Source: Spirodela intermedia | Lineage: Eukaryota; Streptophyta; Magnoliopsida; Alismatales; Araceae | Length of the DNA: 64,000 nucleotides | Reading direction: 5' to 3' | NCBI GenBank assembly: GCA_902729315.2 | Contig: LR746274.1 | Span: 5,949,037-6,013,036, forward strand | In this document: positions 23,477 to 34,861 of the stretch, in pieces | How positions within the stretch are numbered: position 1 is the stretch's first letter | Layout of the letters: each line of letters starts with the position of its first letter | The notes under the pieces: model-generated | Seen by the model: only the letters and a program-made list of their open reading frames with translations | Told to the model about the DNA's origin: nothing | The model's database searches: none | Made by a program: the position numbers and the translations under genes

Positions 23477-24989
23477 TGACGTGACTTAGTGTTGTATATT
23501 AAATCACGTAAATCTAAAATTTATAAAACTAGAAAATATGAATTTTCAAATATTTAGAAGTATTTATGAATAAATATATCATATATAATTCCATAAAACT
23601 TCCAAAAATAGTGGTAATTTTTGAAGTCAATCACAAAGATGTAATATAATAGCTGGTAACTATTCATATTTTTCCTCAAATAATACTATTTTTTATAAAT
23701 TTTATACTAGTAAATGAAAAGGAACATTTAAAATTCACAAAAAAGGGAAATAAGGGTGCAGACGTTAAGATGACGTCGGTGCCTGGCGAACACGAATCGG
23801 GCAAAAATAGAGTTTTGCCTGACGATTCTTACATAAGAGATTACAAATGATTTAATCAATCAAATTAAGATCTATAAAAGTCGAAAGAATTGTAATTGAA
23901 TGAAGTATATTTTGATAAATTAAAATCACACAAATTATCACTAAATGAAGCGTAAAGTAAGTTGAAAGTAGGAAAATAGAGTTCCAACATCACGACGGCG
24001 ATGCGTTGGCAATGCACCGGAATCTTGAACATTCGGGAGGATTGTTGTGTAGTGTCCATGGCCACGAAGGCTATCCTTGGACAAAGACAACGTGGGCAAT
24101 CTCTAGATCTCCTTGTGAAGTCTAGAGATCAATGAAGTGGGTCGTTGAATCGTCTCTGGTATTGTCACCTAATAGAGTGGAAAAATGGCGACTTTGCGGC
24201 TCTTCAGAAGCTGTCACTTGATAGAGAAGAGCTGGATGGAGGTGGGGCGTGTGTCAATGAACTTCATCCTCAGGTCTGCACAACAAGAAAAGGCTCTTCA
24301 TCGCATCTAGTATGCTCTTAGAAGGTGGCAACTCGTCTCCCGGCAGATCATCCTCTTCTTGACAACGGCTTGTTCATCAATCAATCGAAGATGATTTACT
24401 CGATGGATTCGCGATCTTTTTATCACGAATTGTTTAGCAATTTTAGTAGCAATGCTCCGCGAATCGTGTTGATGAAAGTTTTGCCAATGATCTCACGATT
24501 CTCATTACTTAATCCTTCACCGACGATCTACAAGAAAGTCGCAATACTCAAATAAAAACATGTGACTTTTGACTTTAGGTGGATTCGAACCCGTGCTGGT
24601 TGCCCGCCCCTTCTGAGGAAGGTGTAACGGGGGTTTAGTCCCACATCAGTTGTGTGTCGATTTTTTGGGTGAATACATAGTAATGTTAGATTTATAAGTC
24701 CATTCTCCCTAACTGAGCTTCCAACCCGTTTCTGGGCCCAGCTGGCCAATGGGACCCCCTCATTTTGTCTTATTTTTATTTTTTATTTCTTTTTCTTTAT
24801 TTATCTCAAAAATAAGACTATTAAAATCATATAAATACATATAAAATCATATAATTACCCAAAAATTTACATTAATCAACTGAAAACCACTTTTCACACT
24901 TTAACACAAATATAAGTCTATTTATCATGAGTTAAGGCTAAAACTATATTATTTACTAATTATTAACTCATGATAATGAAGACTTATCA
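23477..24989 (-). repeat. 5' LTR-A (minus-strand element)
   Basis: Partner of 19,402-21,040, shorter (1513 bp) because part of the U3 around 24,700 is missing: the block with the shared ggcaaggagtgg motif is absent. The primer site adjoins its left edge. Confidence 0.88.
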
Positions 24990-25082
24990 ACCCCTTAATT
25001 ACACTACACATATATTGAGTGATTAAGGTCAATTATAAGTAAAATAATGATATAATTCTTTATAATTTTTAGATTTATCAAC

Positions 25083-25945
25083 TATACTAGATGCGATGAA
25101 GAGTCTCTACTTGTTATATGAATCTAAATATGAAACTCTCTAAGATGCACTCCACCTCCACCCAACTCATCTCCACAAGGTGATAGTCATCGGAGATAAT
25201 TTAACGACTTATTTTATTGATTTCTAAACTTTGCAAGAAGATTTAAAGATTACTAACATTATCCTTGTCCAATGAGAACCTTTGAGGTTATAGACATTGC
25301 ACGACAATCCTTTCAAATACTCAAGATTTCAACACATCACCCTGCAATGCTGTAACTCCATTTTACTATTTTTTAACTAGTTTAATTTCCACCATCATTT
25401 TATGAACTCTAAAAGGAAATCTAGCAAATGCTTAGGTCATCCATGTTTAACGAGAGTCCTTAAGACCATGGACATTGCACGATTACTATCTTGAACACAG
25501 AATATTAACAATTATTATGAGGCCAAAACTATAACTTTCCTACTTTTAGTTTAAATTTTGCTTAATTTAGTGATATTGTGTGATTTAAAATTTTAAAACT
25601 CTTTTTCATTGAATTATGATTCTTTTGGCTTTCACAAAACTTAATTTAACTCATTAAATCATCTGTAATCAATCACGTAAGAATCATTAGACACAACTCT
25701 ATTTCTATCTTATTGATGTTCATTGAAGTGCTAACATCATGCTGACATCTACAGTATTATTTCTTTTTCATAAATTTTTAAATATATTTCATATTCATCA
25801 TTTAGTCATAAAATTATAAAAAATCATATTATTTTAGAAAATTTCTAAAATATTACCCAATATTATTGTACATCTCTATGATTGACTTGGAAATTCTCCA
25901 CTATTTTTTTATCATTTTCTTGAATTGTAATTGATTGATTTATTC
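25083..25945 (+). repeat. old, truncated LTR-A fragment
   Basis: Strongly diverged match to the 3' half of LTR-A, from the agatgcgatgaagag segment to the AT-rich end. Within it the stretch with ccttgtccaatgagaacc and a related atgtttaacgagagtcc may reflect an internal duplication. The 5' half is absent. No target duplication is seen. Confidence 0.65.
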
Positions 25946-26133
25946 TAACATATTTCACACATGATCAACATCCATGACAATTAGTGAACTCGCTCCTTTC
26001 TCTCCTAACTACATTAAAGGCATACAATGAGTGGTCAACTCTTTCCTTCTCTCCCCAAATGATAGTGATAGTATGGTCGACCCCTCCTTTGATTAATCTC
26101 TTCGACAAGTGGTGTAGTATTTTCAAATGATAC

Positions 26134-29100
26134 TGACGTGACTTAGTCATTATATAGTAAATCATGTAAATGTAAAATTTATAAAAGTAAAAAATATTAT
26201 TTTTTAAGTATTTAGAAGTATTTATGAATAAATATATCAATTATAATTTAATAAAAGTTTCAAAAATAGTGAAAACAATTTAAGTCAATCACAAGGATGT
26301 AATAAAATATCAAATAATTTTTCAGAGTTTTCCTCAAATAATATGATTTTTTATAATTTTTTTATTAAGAAATAAAAATAAAATATACTTAAATTTCATA
26401 AAAAAAGAAAAAAAGAGTGAGAGTTAAGATGACATTAGCACCCGACAAATGCAAATCAGATAGAAATAGAGTTTCACTCGACGATTCATACATAAGTGAT
26501 TATAAATATTAAGTTGAAAGTAGTAAAATAGAGTTACGGCATCACAATAATGATGTGTCGGCAATGTATCAAAATCTTGAGCATTTGAGGGGACTGTCAT
26601 GTAGTGTCCACAGCCTCAAAAGCTCTCTTTAGAAAATAATGACATGGATAATCTTTAGATCTTCTTACGAAGTCAAGAGATCAACAAAATAGGTCATTAA
26701 ATCATCTCTATCAGTTATCACCTGACAGAGTGAAAAAATAACAACCTTGCAGTTCTTCAGCAGTTGTCATCCAACGGAGGGGAGCTAGATGGAGGTGAGG
26801 AACATGTTAGGATGCTTGATCCTCAAGTCTATGTAGTAAGAGGAGGCTCTTCATCGCATCTGATACATTCTCAATAGATGTCGACTCATCTCTCACTAGA
26901 TCGTCCTCTTCCCGATGACAACTTATTCATCGATCAATTAGAGATCCTTTATCTTACTTGCTGGATTTACGATTTATTTATCGTGAATCATTCAATAATT
27001 TTAGTAAAAATGCTTCGTGAATTGCATCAATAAGATTTTCGCCAATGATCAAGCGATTATGACGGCTTAACCCCTTGCTGGTGATTTGTAAGAAATTCAT
27101 GCTTTAATTAGATAAAAATATGAGTTTTGGCTTCAATAGGATTCAAACCTGCAACGATCATCCATTGACGTGAATTAGTTGTTGTATAGTAAATAACATA
27201 AATTTAAAATTTATAATACTAGAAAATATGAATTTTCAGATATTTAGAAGTATTTATGAACAAATCTATCAAGTATAATTCAATAAAACTTCAAAAAATA
27301 GCAATAATTTTCCAGGTCGATCATGAGGATGTAATATAATATCTGATAATTATTCTGAATTTACTTCAAAGAATACTATTTTTTATGAATTTTATACTAG
27401 AAACTAAAAATTAAATATACTTAAAATTCATGAAAAAAAGAAATAAGGATGTAGACGTCAAGATGACATCAGCACCCAACAAACACGAATCAAGTGCTAG
27501 AATTCTACCCAACAATTCTTACATAAGTGATTACAGATGATTTAATTGATCAAATTAAGATCTGTAAAAGCCAAAAGAATCGTAATGGAATGAAGTATAT
27601 CTTGGTAAATTTAAAATTAATAAATTATCACTAAATGAAGTAGAAATTAAGTTGAAAGTAAGAAAATAAAGTTCCAGTGTCGCGGCGGCGATGCGTCGGT
27701 GATTCACTAGAATCCTGAGTGTTTGGAAAGATTGTCGTGTAGTGTCCATGGTCTTGAAGGCTCTCTTTAGACAAAGACAACATGGACAATCTCTAAATCT
27801 CCTTGCGAAGTCTAGAGATCAATAAAATGGGTCGTCGAATCGTCTTTGGTGATTGTTACCTGGCAAAGTGGAAAAATAACAACTTTTCGACTCTCTAGTG
27901 GCTGTCATCTGATGGAGAGGAGCTGGATGGAGGTGGAGCACATGTCAGGGAGCTTCATCCTCAGGTCTGCACAATAAAAGGAGGCTCTTCATCGCATCCA
28001 GTATGCTCTCAAGAGGTGGCGACTCATCTCCTGGCATATCGTCTTCTTTTCGACAATGGCTTGTTCGTCGATCAATCAGAGATGCTTTACTCAATAAATT
28101 TGTGATCCTTTTATCGTGAATCATTTACCAATTTTAGTAACAATGCTCCACAAATTGCATTGACAAGATTTTTATCAATGATCTAGTGATTCTAGTTGCT
28201 TAATCCTTCATCAGCGATCTACAAGAAAGTCACGATAATCAAATAAAAAAATATGAGTTTTGGCTCTAGGAGGATTCAAACCTGCACTGGTTGTGCGTCA
28301 AAGTTTCGGGCAAATATATAGTAATGTTACATTTGAAAGCAAGTCCCTTTTTCGCGTGTGTACGACCACTCTTTGCCCCACAGCCAATTGGCCACTAATG
28401 ATGTGGAAGGGGAGTGATGCACATGTGCCCTATCGGTCCAAGCCGCTCGAGCCCTTGCTCATGGCTACTCCCCAACTACACTTCCGACCCGCTTATGGGC
28501 CCGGCTGGTCGGTGGGTTCCCCCCATTTTATTTTATTTTTATTTTTATTTTTTTCTTTATTTATCTCAAAATTAAGACTATAAAAATTATATAAATTCAT
28601 GTAAAATTACATAATTACCCAAAACTTCACCTTAATCAACTAAAAACTACTTTTCACACTTTAACACAAATAACTCATGATAATGAAGACTTATCATCCA
28701 CCTACATGAGAGAGATTGAAATAAGTATTCTAATACCCTTATAAAGTGACATCATCATAGGTATATCACTATTATAACAAAGAAATATTTTAGGTATTAA
28801 AATAAATAAAATTATTTCAGAGAAGGTGTGATGTGAGTTTAATCTCTCATCGATTGTACGCTGAAGTTTTGGGCGTATATATAGTAATAGCACATTTCCA
28901 AGTAATGAGTTCCTTTCTTTTACATGTATGACCACTCCTTGCCCCATAGCTGACTGGCCACTAGTGACGTGGAAGGGGATTGGCGCACATGTGACCCCAC
29001 CGGTCCATAGTCACTCAAGCCCTTGCTCATGGCTCCACCTAATTACGCTTCCAACCTACTTGTAGGCCCAATTGGTCGGTGGGTCCCTCCCTTTTTATAT

Positions 29101-29311
29101 TTTTTATTTAAATTTCTTTTTCTTTATTTATCTCACAAATATGACTATAAAAATCATATAAATTCATATAAAATCACATAATAAGCCAAAAAAATTATAA
29201 ATAAAAAATTAATTTTCATTATTTAACATAAATATAAGTCTATTTATCATGAGTTAAAGCTAAGACTTTATTATTTATTAATTATTAACTCATGATAATG
29301 AAAACTTATGA
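26134..29311 (-). mobile_element. LTR-A (variant 2), solo, minus strand, interrupted
   Basis: LTR in two parts, 26,134-27,165 and 28,697-29,311, flanked by gatac (26,129-26,133) and aatac (29,312-29,316). It carries an extra segment of about 130 bp (28,697-28,820: gagagagattgaaat... acatcatcatagg) beside the B-box-like site that other LTR-A copies lack. The copy at 35,074 shares it. More diverged than the copy nested in it. Confidence 0.82.
27166..28696 (-). mobile_element. solo LTR-A, minus strand, nested in another LTR-A
   Basis: A 1531-bp LTR reading TGATAAG leftward from 28,696 to 27,166. Target duplication tccat (27,161-27,165) and tccac (28,697-28,701). It lies inside the LTR-A variant 2 that itself lies in an LTR-B, giving three layers. 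Confidence 0.87.
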
Positions 29312-29460
29312 AATACCTTTGTGACTTTTGTCATAGTGTAACTCGACCTGACAAAACCAAGCCACCACATCAACATCTCTAGTTGCTCAAGAGTTAAACT
29401 AACATTGGGCAACATTTATTTAATTTTTCTACTTACTATTCATAGAGAAAAAAAGTGATA

Positions 29461-29751
29461 AACTCAAAGGCACAACACTATAAGATAAACTAAGAAAATA
29501 ACCAAAATTTAGTCTAAAACTAATTATAAGAGTATCCCTTAATTAATGGGTGATACTTAATAATTATTTTCAAAGTCAATATCTAGAAAATTATTTATTT
29601 ATAATAATTACTCCTTTCAATGTTCCAAGCAATTAAAAATCATTCTTAGATGAAAATTATTTTTCCTCTCACATGCATTTGAGTGCCTCCACACCACAAG
29701 ACACACACATTTGTCTCAAGGAATTCATGCCACTAGAAACCTTAAGCTCAC
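29461..29751. other. unassigned spacer
   Basis: AT-rich sequence with no gene. Its last 45 bp (from about 29,707) recur at 33,107-33,157, on the far side of an LTR-B. Confidence 0.4.
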
Positions 29752-31515
29752 TGATAAGTCTTCATTATCATGAGTTAATAATTAGTAAATAATATAGTTT
29801 TAGCCTTAACTCATGATAAATAGACTTATATTTGTGTTAAAGCATGAAAAGTGGTTTTCAGTTGATTAACGTGAATTTTTGGGTAATTATGTGATTTTAT
29901 ACGATTTTTACAGTCTGAGTTTTGAGATAAAACGAAGAACAAGAAATAAAAATAAAAATATTGCAAAATGGGGGGATCCGCCAGCCAGCCGGGCCTGCAA
30001 GCAGGTCGGAAGCGTAGTCGGGGAGTAGCCGCGAGCAGGGGCTGGAGCGGCTTGCTTGGATCGATAGGGGCACGTGTGCGCCACTCCCCTTCCACGTCAC
30101 CGGTGGTCAGCCGGCTGTGGGGCAAGGAGTGGTCGTACACGCGAGAGGACTTTGCCTAGAAAGCTAACTTTACTATATAATCGCCCGAATAATCCGCACA
30201 CAACCGATGTGGGACTAAATCCACCTTGTTCAGGGGCGGGCGACCGCCGCGGGTTCGAATCCTCCCAGAGTCAAAATTCATATATTTTTAACTGATTATC
30301 GCGACTTTCCTGCAGATCGCCGGTAAAGGATTAAGCAACCGGAATCGCTAGATCATCGGCAAAAATCTCGTCAACGCGATTCGCGGAGCATTGCTACTAA
30401 AATTTCTGAACGATTCGCGATAAAAGGATCGCAATCCATCGAGTAAATCATCTCCGATTGATCGACGAACAAGCCGTCGTCGGGAAGAGGACGATCCGCC
30501 GGGAGACCAGTCGCCACCTCCTGAGAGCGTACCAGATGCGATGAAGAGCCTCCTCTTGCTGCGCGGACCTGAGGATGAAGCTCCCTAACACGCGCCTCAC
30601 CTCCATCCAGCCCCTCTCCGTCGGGTGACAGCCGCCGGAGAGCCGCAAAGTCGCCGTTTTTCCGCTCCGCCGGGTGACAGCCGCCGGAGACGATTCGACG
30701 ACCCACTTCATTGGTCTCTAGACTTCGCGAGAAGATCTAGAGATTGCCCACGTCGTCTTTGTCCAAGGAGAGCCTTCGAGGCCGTGGACACTGCACGACG
30801 ACCCTCCCGAACGCTCAGGATTCCGGTGCATCGCCGACGCGTCGCCGTCGCGACGCCGGAACTCTGTTTTCCTGCTTTATCTAGAGATTGCCCAAGTCGT
30901 CTTTGTCCAAGGAGAGCCTTCGAGGCCGTGGACACTGCACGACGATCCTCCCGAACGCTCAGGATTCCGTTGCATTGCCGACGCATCGCCGTCGCGACGC
31001 CGGAACTCTGTTTTCCTGCTTTCAATTTAATTTACGCTTCATTTAGTGATACTTTGTTGATTTTTATTTACCAAACTATATTTCGGTCAATTACGATTCT
31101 TCCGGCTTTTACAGATCTTAATTTGATTAATTGAGTCGTCTGTAATCGCCTACGTAAGAATCACCAAGCGGAACTCTGTTTCCGCCTGATTCGCATTCGC
31201 CGGGCGCTGATGTCATCCTGACGTCCGCACCCTTATTTCCTTTTTTTTGTGAATTTTAAATATATTTCCTTTTTATTTCCTAGTATAAAATTCGTAAGAA
31301 AATCGTACTCATTGAGAAAAATTCTGAATAATTACCAGATATTATATTACATCCCTGTGATCGACTTGGAAAATTACCACTATTTTTGAGATTTTTATTG
31401 AATTATAATTGATCTATTTATTTTGAAATATTTCTAAATATCCGAAAATTCGTATTTTCTAGTTTTATAAATTTTAAATTTGCGTGATTCAACATACAAC
31501 AACTGAGTCACGTCA
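29752..31515 (+). mobile_element. solo LTR-A with internal tandem duplication
   Basis: A 1764-bp LTR with a perfect target duplication, ctcac, at 29,747-29,751 and 31,516-31,520. It is one of the least decayed copies: clean terminal hairpin (29,754-29,829), CACGTG (about 30,070), TATA-like box (30,173), exact B-box GGTTCGAATCC (30,252-30,262). It is longer than its relatives because of a 144-bp tandem duplication. Confidence 0.93.
30735..31022 (+). repeat. 144-bp tandem duplication within LTR-A
   Basis: Two adjacent copies, 30,735-30,878 and 30,879-31,022, each from atctagagattgccca to ttttcctgcttt, differing at only a few bases. Other LTR-A copies have a single unit, so the duplication arose in this copy or its immediate source. 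Confidence 0.9.
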
Positions 31516-31584
31516 CTCACTTTTAAGGACATTTAATTGTTCTTAATTTATATTTGTGTTTTTCTAGTACTCGAGTCAAAAAGA

Positions 31585-31872
31585 TGGTGTGCACTTATCA
31601 TTGTATTTAAATACACACTATCTAATAATATTTATATCTAAGACTTAATAAAATATTACTATAGAAGTAAGTCTTAGGTAGAACACAAGGAGATTGATTA
31701 ATCCGTCGTGAAAAATAATTTAATTTATATATATATTGATTTTAGTGTTTTATTAATATTTAACAAAAATAATGAAATAGAAGAGGTAAGGTCAAAAGAA
31801 TAAAAGAAGGAAAATGGAGAAAAGAAAGGAGGAATAAGAGAGAAATCTCACAGAGAGAGAGAGAGAGAAAGG

Positions 31873-31905
<33 letters not shown>

Positions 31906-33101
31906 GGAGAGAGAGGGAGATCAATTAAGAGAGAGGGAGAAAAAAGGAGAGATCTCACAAGAGACAGAGAGAGAAGAGAGGTCTCATGAGATAGGTAAAA
32001 GAGAAATAAGACGAAAATGAAGAAAGAGAGAAATATGATTAACCTATTTTCTCTAACAAATGTGTGCTCGAGGATTCACACGCATGATATGAGGTCAGCC
32101 GTGAGTTGCTCCAGTTGTTTTAACAATTGAACGCTCATTAATCAGCCTTTAACCTTGGTGATTTCGCATTCAAAAATAAAAAAATACTTATTATTCGTGG
32201 AAAGTTAGGAACGTGAATACGTCAAGATTTGACTGCAAAAATCAATAGAATATAAGTTGAAAATGATCTTAACTTGATCTCATATGAGTTTTAGAAGATT
32301 CAAGAGAAAAATGAAGATTATTCATCAAGTTTTGAATTAGTTTTACTCATTTCAATTGAAATGTGCATGAAATGGAAAGAACTTACCGTAAAATGTAAAT
32401 AAATGACAAAAGCATGTAAGTAAATGCTAAATAGGAAATAAATCATTGTCCTAGTTTAGTCTACCTTTTGGGCAACTAGAGACACCATTGTGGCCGCTTG
32501 GTTTTGTCCGATCGTGCCACACCACGCTGAAAGTTGCAGAAATATTAGTTGGAAGCGTTGCACCCTTCTGTCGGAGAGATCCGCCGAAAGAGGAGTCAAC
32601 CACGTTGTCACTGTCATCTGGAGAGAAAAGAGAAGAGTTGACCACTCACCGAAAGCCTTGAGTGCAGTTAGAGAAGGAAGGAACAAGCTTGCCGATCATC
32701 GAAGACGTTGATCGAGCAAAAGGAGAAAGAACGGATTGTCATATTCACGACTAATGTCGGGATTTTAAAGATAGTCAATAATGTCTATTTTACTAGATAA
32801 TAATTAATTATTGTCTTTATATCCCTAATAGTGATATGTGCAAGAACTTAAGTTCTAGTATTATGGTGCTTTGAGAGCCACTAGATCAAATCAGCTTAGT
32901 CACGTCACACATTGAGCGACATAGGCCAAAGATTTTTTTTTATTTTTTTATTTTTTTATTTTAATAAAAAAAATTACTCTAAGAACTTTAACTTCATACT
33001 ATTAAAATGAACAATTTATCATATATTTATTCTACAAGTTAACAAAATAAAATCAAATAATAAAACTAATTAAAACACAAAAATCTAGCTTTATTTAGAC
33101 A
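31585..33101 (-). repeat. LTR-B, minus strand
   Basis: Reverse complement of LTR-B: the end (TGGTGTGCAC) at 31,585, a GA-rich stretch at 31,840-32,040, the central block at 32,460-32,720, and the start (tctaaataaagctag, reverse) near 33,101. About 1.5 kb, so some U3 is missing. The left flank 31,521-31,584 may be a scrap of leader or host DNA. No target duplication could be seen. Confidence 0.78.
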
Positions 33102-33930
<829 letters not shown>

Positions 33931-34861
33931 TAAAATACTTGAGAGAATTATATTAAAAATAAATTTACATATATTATATGATTTTTCAATTTTTATGTGT
34001 TTCTTTTTTCAGACAATGGTCAGTTTTAAAAGCTTCAAAACAAATTATAAATATGAATTTTTAAAATCTTAATTATTATAGTGCTTTAGAATGTATGTTG
34101 GGGAGGTTAACCAACATGACTAAATGAACCTTTTTTGCTTTGGACCTTCAAATTGAACTTGAGAGAAAAGATTTGTTGTTTATGACAAAAGCTTATGACT
34201 AGATATTTTAAGTGTGGACATTGTGTACATCCACTTAAAGCTTATAAGTAGCACAGCTTAGGGTTGAGTTAGACTCAAAAACCCTAAAGTTTCTAAGCAT
34301 TAAAATGGGGCCTAAAAACCTGGTCAATGATTTTGTCACACTTTTCTCCTTTGGCATCAAAGGGTCAAATTCAATAATTGCCCTAATAGATGAGCATTAA
34401 TCATGTAGAGTCTGACCTCAACTTCTAAGTTGGGCAGCTGCTAAGCACTAAAAATCTAGATAAAGATAAAGATATATGTACAACCATATATATAGAGTGG
34501 GAGAGAGAGAGAGATGCTTATTAATTTTTTCTTTGTGTTTGACAGTTGTTTCAATGATGATTAAACCATCAACATAATCAGTCAAGGAAATCGAAATCAG
34601 CCACATAGAGAGATGAGAGAGAGAGATAGAGAGAGAGGGAAGGAGGGAGAGAGATAGGGAGGAAGACAGGGAGAGAGAGAGAGAGAATGGGCATTCCTCA
34701 ACCTAGTCAAAAAAATGAGGATGTCCTCTACTAGAAAGTTTTTGATGTCACATTGAACCCCCTCATACCAAATGAGCAACTATAGGCAAATGAGCAAAAG
34801 AGTCAAAACATTACACAAGTTCAATGCTCTCAACAAAACCATCTAATAACAAAACAGTATA

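Larger units (their letters stand above)
19402..24989 (-). mobile_element. LTR-A retrotransposon, minus strand, internally deleted
   Basis: Complete element in minus orientation: 3' LTR 19,402-21,040, internal 21,041-23,476, 5' LTR 23,477-24,989. The target duplication is acctc/acccc. Primer site (23,454-23,471) and polypurine tract (21,041-21,053) are present. Compared with the element at 8227, the interior jumps from leader (about 23,320) directly to the segment equivalent to about 11,940, so about 1.9 kb of gag is missing while the 3' tail is intact. It encodes no enzymes. Confidence 0.9.
25955..29460 (+). repeat. LTR-B fragment split by nested LTR-A copies
   Basis: 25,955-26,133 and 29,317-29,460 together match a central stretch of LTR-B (about 17,835-18,140), including the actacattaaaggca...gagtggtcaactc segment and the aaaccaagccaccac segment. 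Both ends are truncated. The interruption is an LTR-A at 26,134-29,311. Confidence 0.75.

Noticed and set aside
30200-30275. Possible tRNA gene around the GGTTCGAATCC motif
   Set aside because: The T-stem pairs poorly and no D-arm, anticodon arm or acceptor pairing is found at tRNA spacing; only a B-box-like motif remains.
30625-31134. 169-codon open frame with repeated RRAFEAVDTARR segments
   Set aside because: It lies wholly within LTR-A and its repeats come from the 144-bp tandem duplication. Other LTR-A copies have only a short version, and it has no start context or family resemblance.
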